From positions 23,842,685 through 23,906,684 of the forward strand of contig JAVLUZ010000154.1 of NCBI GenBank assembly GCA_036768485.1: a stretch of 64,000 bases of DNA, read 5' to 3'. A program made the translations under genes and the position numbers. Source of the DNA: Mermis nigrescens (Eukaryota; Nematoda; Enoplea; Mermithida; Mermithidae). Shown here in pieces: positions 1-14,724 of the stretch. How positions within the stretch are numbered: position 1 is the stretch's first letter; the number at the start of each line of letters is the position of its first letter. The notes under the pieces are model-generated. The model was not told where the DNA came from. It ran no database searches and saw only the letters and a program-made list of their open reading frames with translations.

Positions 1-973
1 GGCAAAGATTTTTTCCAGTGTACAAGAACATTTCAGGACCGTCTTTGTAAATCTACAAGAATTTTTGTGAAGGCAAAAACTGTAAAAAAAGTCTAAAATT
101 TACAAAAATTTTCGGCTCTTCGCGCCGAAATGAGTAATTGTGTGTTCAATAATATTTATAGAGGTAGAATTGCATTCAGAAAGAAAAGCTGCCAAATTTT
201 TCGTCGCTTCGCGTTGTTTTTGAGCAATTTTTGGTATTTTTTCGTCAGAAACCCAGAAATTAGCTAAAATATGCAATAATGATCTGACTAAAGTCGTGAT
301 ATTTCTGTCCTTGTCCCTAAATTGGATCAACATTAATTTTCTCGGTTGTTTTACATAACAATGTTTTCGGACAAGAGTGGATAATTTTTTTGAACAATTA
401 ATCAAATTAAAAAATATTTAAGTCTGCTGTAAGAGCATTTCTGCCTTGAATTACACAGAAGCAGTGCGAACCTTACTATTAAAAAACAAGAACCTTCAAG
501 AATTTTATTACGATTTTTTGAAAGATTAACTAGACAGCATAATTATGCTAATTTCACTAATAATTGATCCTATACACCCTTCACATGTGCATACATATTT
601 ATTGCTAGGAATTATTGAAAGGTATCGGCTCACTCAATATGATATTTAGAGTTTAGTATAAAAAGCATAGCTAATGACAGGTTTTAAGATAGGATGCAAA
701 TGCTCTGTGTAGTATGAAAAAGCACAGCAGCTTGTTGCTTTACGTTTATATAATAATTATCGGTACTACAAACGTGTTATATTTTAGTTTAGTAAGTTAG
801 ATGCGTTTTCTGACATTTTTCAGCGAAAAGTGGAAAATTTTTGGCGCCTTGCGTCGCATTTCTCACTTACTTATGTAATTGAATATTATATCGGTAGATT
901 AATGTTTATGTATTATATAAATAAGTATCTGCATTGTGTAGGCCCCGGTCCTGGTACCCAGCACTTCTCTAGT
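1..973. mobile_element. right part of a truncated hAT-like element
   Basis: 1-400 is similar to 44857-45200 inside the hAT element at 43372-45957, including the palindromic ttcgcgccgaa segment. The sequence around 940-973 ends GGTACCCAGCACTTCTCTA, similar to the GC-rich terminus TAGAGCAGTGCCGGG at 9534. The left end is outside the window, so no target duplication can be checked. Confidence 0.4.
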
Positions 974-1750
974 ATAAACTGTAGATGCAGAAGGTCTGGG
1001 TCGGCAGGGTGGATAAAATACCGGAAATTCATACCAGTAAATATAGTGTTCACTATTTTTTTGCTATTTCGACTACGAAAAGGGTCAAAATAGCCTATAA
1101 ATGCTTGGTCTTGGTAATACCGCATTTTTAGTCCATTTTGACTGCATTAAATAGCTTCTGACTTGAAAAAAATATTAAAATTAATCGTTTCTTTCGCTTT
1201 TTGAGTAAAAGTACATAAAAGTAATTTTGACATTTCATCTTTTGTCCTCAAAGTGATGCTGGAAACGTTACGTCAGTTCAAAATCGCCTGACCTGCTGGC
1301 TGACCTTCACCGGAGGTTATACGCCCTTCAACCGTATGTGCATGTGTGGTGTAAAGGAGTTCTGTTATCTACGCTACACTTTATTAACTTCTAATCTTCT
1401 AGTAATGAGCATGCGTGCGCTTTGAATATTTACTTTTTCGTACGTAGTCGTCTTTGTATACATAGGGTGCCGAACTATCTTTGAAGCCGACAACCAGTGG
1501 GCGGAAGACACGTAAAGGTCACAACTGACTGATTAAATATATCTGCTTAATTTTAAATGTCTGTAAGCCAAGGCTGTAGTCGGACTGGACCTTAACTTGG
1601 TTTAACTGATCGGAATCGAGAATATTATAGCTTGTTTTATCTTCCATCTGTTAAAAAGAGCTCCATTGAGCACGCGTTCTTGTTCGATTTTACTGCGAGT
1701 GAAAAATGCGTGCTGAACGTACATACATAGCACGATTAATGTTTTAGTGG
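974..1750. other. no gene or repeat recognised
   Basis: No open frame with recognisable content and no repeat shared with the rest of the window that I can see. Confidence 0.5.
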
Positions 1751-2850
1751 GGATGTCTCGGGGCCGACTTTTAAGCCGGGGCCGGGGCTTATGCCCCGGA
1801 GTCGGTGCAAGATGTCATGTATACTAATGTATGCTGACCCTATAAGTGTACACATAAGATCATTCATGGAACTTTTTTGCAATAGTATTTATTTGAATAA
1901 TTGCGAAAAAGGGATTATTACAGGCTGCTCACCGTGTAAAGACCCTAAACTAAAAGCTGTAGGAGTCAAAAAACGGTTTGAAAAATAAGAGTGATGCTCC
2001 TGATCCTGAATTAGTCCATTTAAATATCAATTATTAGCGTTAAACCTTAATTGTGGAACTTATCTTTTGATTTTTGAAAGATTATGACTGTTATCTAGGG
2101 AGTCAAGACTCAAGAGTAGTAAGGAAATATTTAAGTTCATCATAGAATGCCAACATTGCTTAGGATCCAAGCTCTTGATAAATTATGTCAGTTTCTATGA
2201 TAAATAGAGGCTTCCTGTTATGTTACGTTGCTCGTCGTTTTATCTTTATTAAAAATTAAGTTGTCCGCAGAAAAAAACAAAATAAGCGTTTCAGTTGATA
2301 GTATGCATTTTTATGTTTGACCTGATCCTTTTTGCGCCAATTTTTACTTTACGAAAAGAAAGTATGAAAGGAATATATTTAAATAAAAATGAATTATACT
2401 CACGGTATGAGGCTATGGCAAGTCTTAAGTTTTCAGTAAAAAGCCAAAGATTCACCGATTCTACATTGCACATTTATAATTAGTCGACGTGTCTTCCTGC
2501 TGTATTAAGCCATAAGAATCGTTGATGTCGATGTGTGAATTTTATCTTTTTCTTGTCAAAATTGTGGCTGATATGATAAATATTCGTGACAGCGCAGGCT
2601 TGATTTTCGAAAAATCCGTAAAATTGTTAATTACGACCAGAACATTAATTGGGTGGAACAGAATCAATATTTATTTGTTTTTAGGTCAGAGCACAAAAAA
2701 CTGCGATCGTAGCATGGTGCTTCTTCCAAAGCTGATCATATATTTAATTTTATGCATTCTATCCTGTCAGAGTTAACAGATCATACGAATTTCACTCGCA
2801 AGATCTTACAGAATAGAATAAAAGTTTATGTGCCAATTGAAGTTCGTTAA
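1751..2850 (+). mobile_element. GC-ended repeat, copy 1 (partial)
   Basis: Begins GATGTCTCGGGGCCGAC with a GGGGCTTATGCCCC palindrome. The interior parallels 19612-20900 (for example gatgctcctgatcctgaatt here and gatgcttctgatcctgaatt there). The right end is not found. ORFs inside look incidental. Confidence 0.55.
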
Positions 2851-3461
2851 GTCGCTATAAGGACCATTTTATAGGTGACTTCTGAACTCGGGTTTCACAG
2901 CGACTATGTATTATAAGTCAGCTTTGGGTTATTCTTTGTAGAAAAAATTTTGATTTCGTGCATGCGAGGTATACTTCGTTAGTAAAAAACGCTGATGTAC
3001 ATATGGCAGTGATTAAGCTAGGATTTCACTTTTTGCTGGTCCGTCTTTGTTTTAATTGTATGTAGTGCAGGTGATTCGCGAGTGCGTCATTCTGTAATTA
3101 AACGCGCTAATGACTGGTCGCGTCTCGTTTGTATTGTTGCGTATAATTTTTACGCACTGTTTTTCGTCGTACGTATAATTGCGTACATATGTATCGAAGT
3201 GTATTTATCTCGTTGCCAGTTTTAAAGGAAGTGCTTTTAGAAATTTCATTTCTAAACGCTTATTCGTGCTTCGGTTCATTTATCAGCGAACTTAGGCTGG
3301 AGAACTTAAACGCCCATTTCATTTCAAAAGATCTGAGAATGTCAGTAGGCTAGAAACCTTAAGTCTACGATTTTTTGCGATAAAGGCATATTTCAATGAC
3401 TGGTTTTACGCCTATTAATTATTGCACTGGTCATAGAAAAGCATCAGTGGTGGTAGAAGTA
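2851..3461. other. no feature recognised
   Basis: AT-rich sequence without family matches in the window. Confidence 0.4.
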
Positions 3462-3469
3462 ATTATGAA

Positions 3470-3667
3470 CATAGGAGGGCAGCACCAAAATTCTGGGGGT
3501 GAAAAAATTTTTAAAGGTCAAAAAATGGTCTTAAAAGTGGTCGTATGGCGGAAAAAACACCATTTTTTGACGTTTCTCATCGAGCACTATCCAATGGCAT
3601 CAAAAAATTGCTGAAAAAGCAAAAAAAATTTCTGGGGGTGCATGCATACCCCCCACGCCCATGTGCG
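3470..3667 (+). mobile_element. MITE-1 copy a (short)
   Basis: Flanked by exact 8-bp duplications ATTATGAA at 3462-3469 and 3668-3675. Carries the family core (GACGTTTCTCATCGAGCAC) but is about 60 bp shorter than other copies, having lost one G-rich block. Confidence 0.85.
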
Positions 3668-3782
3668 ATTATGAAACTCGATCTTATAAGTACAGCCTGC
3701 CCGTTTCGATGTTGAAAGGTTTCTTGTAGCAAAATTTTTTTCTAGTTTCACATAAGTTGACAATAAGCCGGCAGGTTGCGAC

Positions 3783-4058
3783 CACACATGGGCGTGGGGA
3801 TCTGGGGGGGGGGTCTGGACCCCCCCCCCAGAAACCAAAAGATCCCCCCCAGAAATCAAAAGACCCCCCCCCCCCAGAAATCAATTTTTGAAAATTTTTT
3901 TCGTTTTTTTCGCAATTTTTTGATGCCAATGGATAGTGCTTGATGAGAAACGTCGAAAAATGGTGTTTTTATCGCCATATCACCATTTTTAAGGCCATTT
4001 TTTGACCTTCAAAAAATCTTGGACCCCCCCCCCAGAATTTTCTTGCTGCCCACGTATG
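3783..4058 (-). mobile_element. MITE-1 copy b
   Basis: Termini CACACATGGGC and GCCCACGTATG; exact target duplication GTTGCGAC at 3775-3782 and 4059-4066. It split an older TA-ended MITE of the TAGTCTGTTTC family, whose sequence continues on both sides (caataagc... and ...tatagcattgat), as in the unbroken copies at 12460 and 58581. Confidence 0.92.
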
Positions 4059-4109
4059 GTTGCGACTATAGCATTGATTTGATATATAATTATCGTAATC
4101 CGTCGGCTT

Positions 4110-4800
4110 ACTTTCTAAAAAATGCTTATCATGCCCAACCACTGTTTTTACAAAAACTTCGGTTGTTTTTGTACAATCGGAAATCGGCTAAAAACTGTCC
4201 ATACTTTGTGTACAAAGATCGCTCCAAAAATCTTAGTACGAGCCTCAAAATCTTGTCCCGTGCAAAAAGAAAAACAATGTGCCCAACCTTATGTGTAAAC
4301 GGACTGTAGGTTCATAGTTTGAATGCCTCTTATAGGGTCTACGACGTTTTGGCGCCAGCAACTTATAAGTTATTCTAATTAAATCGACTTTGAAGCAATT
4401 TTAAAATAAATTATATATTCAAAAGGCAGGATCTACAAGCTACAAAATAGCATTGTACTTTTCGATTTTACAACATAGAGAATTGAATGGGCTTTCGTAA
4501 TCTGTATTATACTTTAATCATAAATGAAATGTAAATAATATTACAAAGAGTGGCGCCAAAGCGTCCCATTCCGGCCCTTATACTCTGCAATTTGGCCCCA
4601 TCGGATCTCTAGAATTTTGTTGCTGCCCAGAAGCTTTCCGTGTTACATGAGACCACGAGGTTTCCTCGCTGCACCTATACGTACCTGCTTCCTGAAATGA
4701 TCCAAAAACCAAGAATTCTTCGGATTTCCTCATTCTTCGTAGAACACAATCTCAAGTCAATTCCCTCCCAAGAACATTGATTAATGGCAGAGAAGTATGC
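4110..4800. other. no gene recognised
   Basis: Unique-looking AT-rich sequence. A short stretch near 4605-4635 (agaattttgttgctgccca) resembles a MITE-1 terminus without the rest. Confidence 0.4.

Positions 4801-4869
<69 letters not shown>
4801..4869. repeat. (TA)n microsatellite
   Basis: About 34 uninterrupted TA units, directly abutting the left edge of composite repeat R1. Confidence 0.98.
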
Positions 4870-4870
<1 letters not shown>

Positions 4871-6589
4871 TAGCAAAGAAAAATGCGCCGATGGAACAAA
4901 AAAGATGAATATACTTGGGATTGTGAATTATTAAGGATGTAAAAGGAGGGGACTAGGAAAAATCTACCTAAAGTCGCAAAATCTGCTAAAAATTACACTT
5001 TCTCTAAGCAACGCAAAAAATCGAAGTATATTCTGCGGCCAACAGATTAAAATAAATATTTAACCATAAAAATGATTGAAAAAGTAGCACGTTAGTCATG
5101 CAGTAGCTATGGGAAATGATATTGAGTAAACTAACAGTCTTTCAAAGCCAATTGAATGAAATAGCAAACATCGATGCATCCAAGACAATTGAAGAAATTC
5201 TTGGTTTAAAACAGTTAGAAACGCGTAAGTTGACTTGAAACAGACTAAATGTAGGTACAGCATTCCCGTAACGATTGTGTGCACTAATAAATCGCCCCTG
5301 CTTTGCTTGCTATAATGGTCATAACAAAATAGAACAACTTTAAATACAATACCACATAGTTTTCTATCAATCAGGATACATATGTACATACGAAGCTAGT
5401 CAGCGTTGCTACTTGCCAGCAATTGAAATAAGTAACCATTATAGATTTCGTTTATACACTCTTATCTGAAACTTTGGACATTATTTAAAAAAGAAACTTT
5501 TTAGAGGCCACAGAATATACTTCGATTTTTTGCGTTGCTTAGAGAAAGTGTAATTTTTAGATTTTGCGACTAGGTAGATTTTTCCTAGTCCCCCCGTTTA
5601 CATCCTTAATAATTCACAATCCCAAGTATATTCATCTTTTTTGTTCCATCGGCGCATTTTTCTTTGCTAGCACCCTACTTTTAATTAGCATGCTTTAAGT
5701 AAATCAGTCAGTAAACACATACAGTAACATGCCACAATAATGACAGCAGTCCAAGAACGTGGAAAACAATATTGTTCTTAACATCAGCATTATCCTTTTT
5801 AAACAAGACAACCTTACATTATTTAAACAGATCAAGGTTTTTCACCAAAAACTCAAAAACTTTACGCAAATATCAAGTGTAAGAAACACTTACGCTTAGA
5901 TTTTGAAGTAAAATAAATTTGTAGTATAAACTACATATTAACAACAAATGAATAGTGCAAACTTTACACAACTACTAGGTGTAGAGGAAACTAACAGTCA
6001 AATTCCCAATTCTGATTTAACGTAGAACATTTTGCAAAAAAATTAAGCTTCCGCAAGGCTCTAGAACTAAAGTTAATATGCAGTGTAAACCTTACACAAC
6101 CACAGAGTGTAAAGAAGACTTTAGTCGGATTCGTAATTCTAATATTACTCAGATATTACGATAAAGATTTATGAAAAAATTGAGTCTCCACAATAACCCA
6201 AGAACAAATAAACATCAGTTGCAAACTACTTCACACCACTGTTGAATATAAGCAAACGCGCTCAACTAGCGTCTCACATTTGATTCCTGGTACATTTTTA
6301 GACTCTAGAAAAAGTCAAGCTTCTCCAGGGCTCTAGAACTAAAGTTAATATGCGGTGTAAACTTTACACAACCACAGAGTGTAAAGAAAATTTCAGTCGA
6401 TATGTAATTCTGATATTACTCTGATATTACGATCAACATTTATGAAAAAATTAAGTCTCCACAATGGCCCGAGGACAAATAAATATCACATGTTAACAAC
6501 TTACACCACTGTTGTGTGCAAACAAACTGGCGTATCACATTTGGTTTCTGGTTCATTTTTAGACTTGAGATCATGTCCAGACTCATAAC

Positions 6590-6847
6590 CACACATGGGC
6601 GTGGGGGGATCTGGGGGGTCTGGACTCTCCCCCAGAAACCAAAGAGATTCCTCCAGAAATCAAAAGACCCCCCAGAAATCAATTTTGAAAATTTTTCGTT
6701 TTTCGCAATTTTTTGATGCCAATGGATAGTGCTTGATGAGAAACGTCGAAAAATGGTGTTTTTATCGCCATATCACCATTTTAAGGCCATTTTTTGACCT
6801 TCAAAAAATCTTGGACCCCCCCGAAATTTTCTTGCTGCCCACGTATG
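6590..6847 (-). mobile_element. MITE-1 copy c
   Basis: Target duplication CTCATAAC at 6582-6589 and 6848-6855, both exact. The second duplication is shared with copy d. Confidence 0.93.
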
Positions 6848-6855
6848 CTCATAAC

Positions 6856-7109
6856 CATACGTGGGCAGCAAGAAAATTCGGGGGCAAGATTTTTTGAAGG
6901 TCGAAAAATGGCCTTAAAAATGGTGGTATGGCGATAAAAACACTATTTTTCGACGTTTCTCATCAAGCACTATCCATTGGCATCAAAAAATTGCGAAAAA
7001 CGAACGAAAAATTTTCAAAAATTGAATTCTGGGGGGTATTTTGATTTCTGGGGGGTATTTTGGTTTCTGGGGGTGCATACCCCCCAAACCCCCCCCATGC
7101 CCAGGTGTG
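6856..7109 (+). mobile_element. MITE-1 copy d
   Basis: Opposite orientation to copy c, separated only by CTCATAAC, with a third CTCATAAC at 7110-7117. Carries three long G-runs at 7030-7075. Confidence 0.93.
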
Positions 7110-8029
7110 CTCATAACCCAGAACTTGACAGAAAAAACAAGACAGAAACACGTTTAACTCTCCCGATTTTTGACACTACACCTCCCGAAAAAGCTAAATA
7201 CTGATGTAAACAAACGAAATTCGCTGTTACGCGTACCCCTTAGGAAGTACTTTATTTTTATCCTATTCGACCTCGCCTGACTTCTGAACAGAGAAAGTGG
7301 CGAACAAAAAATGGACAAACACGTATTTTCCACTGTCCACCACATTGTAAACTTTAAAAATCTGAACCTAACGCCCATTTGAATGTAGATCAATTCGGTT
7401 AGGCCAGTTTGTTGCCCTTTGATTGTAGTACGTTTGTACGTGCCAAACTTATATGTTCCGCAAAATATTTGATATGATTTACCAATCAAAATACGAAAAA
7501 AACCCGTTTTTTGCCCATTTTACACCTCAGATTTCGAACTTTACACCCCATAAACAAGTCAATATTACGTTTTTTGAACGCGGCTTGCTTCGACGTGTAG
7601 CCATTAGAAGTTACTTCATTTCTATTTTATTCAATTCACCCCAACTCTTAACCGAAAAAGTTGGCAGAGAAATCTCGACAAAATCTGTTTTTTTACTCAT
7701 CCACTAGAGTGTAAAGTTTAAACACCTGGTACTAACTGCGGATTGATTGTAGAAGAGTTTGCTGGTAAGCACAAGATAGCCCTTGATCCGTAGTACATTT
7801 CTGTCAGAAAAAATTTCCTAAAACTCATAACCGGAGTTGTTGGCAGACATTAACAAGTCGAAAACTCGGCCGAAATGTGTCTTTTCACCCCCATATTTTC
7901 GCACTCTTAACACAGAACTGAGGCGAAATTCAAAAATTAAAAAAGTGTTTTCTGCAGAACCTAAATAGATGAATAAGTCAAATAAAGTGCATGGTTTTGC
8001 AGAAAGAATTAAAAAATAAAAAAGTCAGC

Positions 8030-8115
8030 ATTCAGAAGATTCGAACCATCATTCTTTCCTTAAGACAGTATCCGAGGACGGAGTTCTAACCACTGCGCCA
8101 ACAACTCGACCTTTC
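8030..8115 (-). repeat. tRNA-like (SINE-type) sequence
   Basis: On the minus strand a pol III A-box-like GGCGCAGTGGTTAGAACTCC is followed about 40 bp later by a B-box-like GATGGTTCGAATCTTC. No clean cloverleaf with a paired acceptor stem is seen, so I call it tRNA-derived, not a tRNA gene. Confidence 0.45.
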
Positions 8116-8230
8116 GGCAGATTTCAGCTTGATTATACTATTTTAGAAAATATTCATCATTCTACTGAAGTTTAAGAATAGTGCATTTATGATGATAAAA
8201 AATGATTATTTATTAAAGACGAGTCAAAAC

Positions 8231-8490
8231 CACACCTGGGCGTGGGGGTTTGGGGGTATGCACCCCCAGAAACCAAAAATACCCCCAGAAATCAAAATAC
8301 CCCTTCAGAATTCAACTTTTGAAAATTTTTTCGTCTTTTTTCGCAATTTTTTGATGCCAATGGATAGTGCTTGATGAGAAACGTCGAAAAATGGTGTTTT
8401 TATTGCCATACCACCATTTTTAGGACCATTTTTCGACCTTCAAAAAAATCTTGCACCCCCCCCCCAGAATTTTCTTGCTGCCCACGTATG
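8231..8490 (-). mobile_element. MITE-1 copy e (reference copy)
   Basis: Ends CACACCTGGGC and GCCCACGTATG with exact duplications GTCAAAAC at 8223-8230 and 8491-8498. This copy best defines the family: 260 bp, 11-bp imperfect inverted termini, 8-bp duplication, hence hAT type. Confidence 0.95.
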
Positions 8491-9387
8491 GTCAAAACCT
8501 CTGAAATAAGAAAAATCTGATCAGAAATATGCAATACGGAGTTATCTATCGGCATTTGAAAATAGATGTAGATATAATTCGAAGTTAACCTCTTCATACC
8601 TCAACAAACACTGGCTGTAGAAAAGTTTAAAGGTCAGATTCGTTATTCTGACCTTACGGAGAACATTTTAAAAAATTCATCATCCACGACGCTCTGGTCG
8701 CAAAAATTCATCTCAGTGTAAACTTTACGCTTATGCTAATACCGCAATATTAGGTGTATAGAAACAAAATAAACTGGGATCTTTAACGCTAAGGTCAGGG
8801 CACCTTTTAAGCATAATTAACATGTTCCGCCTACTTAGCGTAGTAGTTGAAGAAATATCGTTTTTTGTCTCGAACCCTTTACACTAAAACGATCACAGAT
8901 CAAGAAATATTGCGTTAAAAGAGAAAAGAAAAAAGGTTCCACGAGATTTTGTAACTCTCTAGATTATAAAACCAACTGGACTGCACAGAAACCAAAATTG
9001 AGTTAGATAAGTTGAAAACAAGCAAAGAGTAAAAAACCCGTATACTTTACATTTTTGTGCAACAACCATTGAGTGTAAAGAAATTTTAAGGTCAGATTCA
9101 TAATCTACAGCTCGGGGGCAACATTTTAAAAAAAATTGGCTCTCCGCAAATTATTTGATTTTTTGGTTTACACTTTACACACTCATTGCTAACTCGGTAT
9201 TGAGTGTAAACAAAAAAAACACCGGCATCGAATTTTTTAATTATCCATCGATTAAAAAAACCGCACCTCCCAGATGTGTGCCGTTATAGCTGTGAGGGGG
9301 AGGAACACAAATTTCGCACTCGCTGTAAAGAACATAAAGAAAAAAGGATGGCCAAGTATATTATGGGTAGCGCTAACGCGCTACCTA

Positions 9388-10561
<1,174 letters not shown>

Positions 10562-11204
10562 CGTCCTGATGCTTTATACTGACTTTTTTGTAAGAGCGTG
10601 ATTAATTGTTGAAAATGGTAATCGGTAACTCCTCGTATAGCACCTGTGTCAAAGTATTTTAATCGCACACGCCTAACAAATTTCCAATAAAATCGGATAA
10701 TAGAAGATACATAACGTGTGCAAACTGAACAGTCCCTCCCGTAGGCCCGCCACTGAGCAGTATTCGTTAGCTTTCGTAGTCGAACCAGTGCTTACAAAAT
10801 GAGATCTGAGTGCGTTTTATAACCACTAGGAACTAAGTATCGATTAAGCGGCTGCAGCACCGTCAATAAGACGCTGTAGTACCAATGCAGCGAAGGGCAC
10901 AGAAATAATGGCTCGATCAATTGGCGTGCGGTGCTAGCTGGTGAGCGTGATAGGTAGAACGTCCCGTCATAGGTGTTCGAACCGGAGTTCAGGTCGTGTA
11001 ACTAGCCACAGATACAAAAATAGTTCATATAGCGCTTCTAAAATATTGTCTTATGATGTTAGGCTAATCAAGTCACTCAAACTACTAATATAGAAAAAAG
11101 GTACACCTGTTACTGTAGCTATCAACTCGTAACAGAAATATAAGCTTCTTAGTTCTTCCAAATTTTAATTAGGCAACCAATCTAAAGTTTACATCCCTTT
11201 TGGC
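10562..11204. other. no gene; possible tRNA-derived fragment
   Basis: GGTGTTCGAACCGG near 10971 resembles a pol III B box, with an A-box-like gtgataggtagaac about 30 bp before. Too short for a tRNA. Confidence 0.3.
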
Positions 11205-11206
11205 CT

Positions 11207-11682
11207 TTAAGAATTAGAGATTTGCTTTCTCCTCTTCAATTTGGTTTTCTAAAAGGTCGATCATCTGAAACACAATTGTTAAAATGTAAGAACGATTGGG
11301 CAAAATGTATCGATAAAAAAACTATAATTGATGTAACTTTTGTCGATTTTGAAAAAGCTTTTGATTCCATCTCCCATACTAAATTACTTCATAAACTGTC
11401 TGCATATGGCTTGCATGGCTTCCTTTTTAACTGGCTTAAATCTTTCTTATCTTCTCGATCTCAATGCGTAGTTGTTAATAGTTCTTTTTCAGATAGCCTA
11501 AATGTCTGCAGCGGTGTCCCGCAAGGGAGTGTGATAGGGCCAACCCTTTTCCTAATTTATATAAATGATTTATGCGATAATATCAATAGTCGTGTACGTT
11601 TATTTGCCGATGATGTCAAATTGTATAATTTATCCACTTGTAACGCTGTACTTCAAAATGATCTTAATAAGCTGGCACTGGC
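11207..11682 (+). pseudogene. non-LTR retrotransposon reverse transcriptase, part 1
   Basis: 5'-truncated reverse transcriptase of a LINE-like element (jockey/CR1-like). Visible motifs in order: LLSPLQFGFLKGRSSETQL, the first catalytic aspartate in FVDFEKAFDSI, GVPQGSVIGPTLF, and the FADD catalytic box in FADDVKLY. The coding sense stops at LNKLAL, where a 4.1-kb element is inserted; the frame runs about 14 codons into the insert before TGA. The upstream frame is closed by TAA near 11208, so the 5' end is lost, as is usual for this class. Confidence 0.9.
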
Positions 11683-12459
11683 TGCCAATAGCCCTCTGTC
11701 TATTCGCACGGACATCTACAGTAAATGATTCACTTTAATTTTATTGCGCAAACTAAATAGCTTGCGTACATAAACTAGAATGAGTATTTGTGATAAAAAG
11801 TGTGAACGTAACAATGTTCTACTGTTTTCTTGCTGAAGTCTTATTACTGGAATAGATTTTAACTGCACAAACGACTTCTTCAATTATGCTTTCGTAACAG
11901 CTGATTTCTTTAAATACTTCGTATTGAGGTTTAGATATACTTCGTTTATTATGTGGCGCATCTGACAGACTGTCATACCAAACTAACCCATGCAATCTTC
12001 GGCTACAGTAATAAGCGGTGAAGCGAAAATGGGCCATTTAGAATGGAACAGACTACTGTATAAAATTGAATGCGCATGCTGCATATGCTATGTTTTGTGC
12101 AGCACTGACTGCAGTTTTTAGACACTCGACAAGCCTGCATTTAAGCGCTTTGCAGAAGCGGGAAGATACAGTAAATAGTACATCACTGCATTGCTTTGAT
12201 GTGTTTGCTACAGTGAGAAGATAATATGACATCAGCTATATTATTACCACATAACCTTTAATATCCTTTGAACAATTATATTTGTTAATAAAATTGAGGA
12301 TAACTTAAAGATATGCAATGATTGTCAAGTTTTTTGTGCAGTGTTCAAGTCAAAATGCATAGATACTTTACACCACAATTTATTAAATATATGTATACTA
12401 ACTAATCATAGGACACGATATTTTTGGGGGTTCATCCCCCGACCTACATTAAACGTCTA

Positions 12460-12623
12460 TAGACCGTTTCACACAAGTTCGTTTATAAATTTTAAAAGTG
12501 TCTCCGACAATAAGCTGACAGATTGCGATTATAGCATTGATCTGATATATAATTATCGTACCCCTCGGCTAACTGTCGATGAAATTTCTTAAAATTTATG
12601 CGCGAAGTTATGTGAAACAGACT
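12460..12623 (+). mobile_element. TA-ended MITE (TAGTCTGTTTC family)
   Basis: Starts TATAGACCGTTTCACAC and ends GTGAAACAGACTTTA. The interior has GATTGCGATTATAGCATTGA, shared with 3783's host, 58581 and 59002. Terminal TA dinucleotides suggest a Tc1/mariner-type target. Confidence 0.65.
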
Positions 12624-12702
12624 TTAGTCTCAGTTTAGTCTGAGGTATGTAGGCTTAGAAGCCGGTCCCATCTCACTTTACAGTACATACTTAGCTGAAA
12701 CT

Positions 12703-14307
12703 TATAGCCTGTTTCGTTTATCCGAGAGCTATTTCATCAAATCTTTTCCGAGGCTATAGTAATTCAATTGTCCCTAATTACTGTAGGTCATTTAGAAATT
12801 ACTGTAACTAGATACATAGGAAAGGGAGGGTTTCTCAATAAAATTTCTTACGGCATAATTTATTCTCGTATTCCAGCGGATCATGCAACAAGCAGATGGA
12901 ATTCGCGCAATCAGCTTGTCATAAATCGGCCATTAAAAGCAATAGACTAGCATTTTAAACATTGCTGAAAACTTCCGCTTAGCGTAGTGGTAGAACGTCT
13001 GGTTGTCGTCGAAGCAACACGTTATAAATACAAGAGCCGCTTTATGTCTACAAAATCAACATATGTAGATACGGATGTATTCACCTTCGGGATTTACTTA
13101 GGTACCTAAACTGCTCTCAGCGCTGGTCAAGTTCGCATAATCGCAGGGCAATTTCGAACCAATTGACCCTTGTAGACCTACGGCTTCAACTCCCTCAGTC
13201 CTAATATTGTTGACTGCACTTTCGTCGGGAGTTTCAGCAGCTACGCCCTAAATCCTAACACTGGTACCTACCTAAATCCCGGAATACTGCAAGTCGCAAG
13301 GTCAGTTGACCTATCTCAACCCACTCAACTTGATAATTTAACTTCTTTTCTAGGGTTCGAATGGCTTGAAATGTTTTTGGTTCCTAATCAGCGCAGCACT
13401 CTAAACTTTAAATGCAACAACAGCGAGCTCTCATCTGGACAGTCATCATAAAATATTAGATAATCTTTTAGCTATTTTTGGGTTGATGAAAGATAAAAGA
13501 ATTTCCATGAAGGATAAGACCATACGTTATTACCCTTTATCCGTCTGGTGCCGTAACTCAAAAAATAAAATATAATATATTTTAATCGTCGACCAACTGA
13601 TTTTACGAAAAATCATACGAATGAAGAATAATACGACGATTGACTAACATGAACCAATTCATTCATACCAAATTTACATGTATCAATTGGCGTCAGTTGA
13701 CGCGCACATAAAATAAAATGAACGATATTATTGGTTATGCAAATACTAATATGGAACAAGAACGTGAAACAATACAATACACACGTTTTACTAAGATGAT
13801 TATAATAATGCAATGAAATCGAACCATTCAATAACTCTTACATAAGTAAATTACTCATGTTAGCATATACGTAACTCTGGTTTACCGGACAAGTACCTAA
13901 TAGTATTTAAGTTAAAAAGTAAGGGTTAATTGAGAACTGAAGGCATAACCACGAGCTCACACATCACACGGATGGCTACTCGAAAATGGCTATGTTAACC
14001 GATACAGTAACGAGCTGTTGTCGGATGGCATACGCGAACTGCAGATGTTCGCACCGTGTAACTCTCGTAGTTACAACGTGTTTTTCCTGCTGCAAAATTT
14101 TTACTTTGCGCACTTACTGTTTATGTCACAGCACTGTTTAGATTCTTGAATTAAGTCCTGGACGGTTAAGTGCATTAAAAATGAAAGAATGGCGGCCACT
14201 CGCCCCCACTCAACTTTTCTGTCAAGTTACAGTAAATCACCTAGTAATGCATACTGTAGTCTTCAAAAAATTCGCTGAAAAAGCTCATGAATAAATGAAA
14301 CAGACTA
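12703..14307 (+). mobile_element. TA-ended element with internal tRNA-like promoter, copy A
   Basis: Left end TATAGCCTGTTTCGTTTATCC, right end AATAAATGAAACAGACTA. The left part has a tRNA-like A box at about 12978 (TAGCGTAGTGGTAGAACG); the 3' part (14050-14307) matches copy B. About 1 kb at 13045-14050 is an insertion relative to copy B. Confidence 0.55.
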
Positions 14308-14724
14308 TAGCTTACGGGTTTGGTTCTTCCCCTGCACTTTACACTTATGTAGGCTTAAATCATAGGCTTGCAGTCCCTAACTATTTTAGTATACTAATTC
14401 AACGTCGCTCAGGTTAACTTTTAAGTCGCTCAGTTAATGCGTTGGTATTCCAGTTTGCACCTGCCCCGCCGCCTTCACGATAATTAAATATCAAATCAAT
14501 GCTATAATCGCAATCTGTATCATCTTGTACATACTGTAATTAAGTGAAACAGGCTTTAAATACCTTACTATGTATTCAACCTATGCACGTTTTTAAGTCA
14601 AGCCATTAGATACCCACACATTGTATGTATGTATTATAGTTCACTTCATGAAGCCCTGTGCATGGATTACAATTCAAGACTGAATATAAATCGATTACAA
14701 AAACGGCGTTAATTTTTTTAAGTC

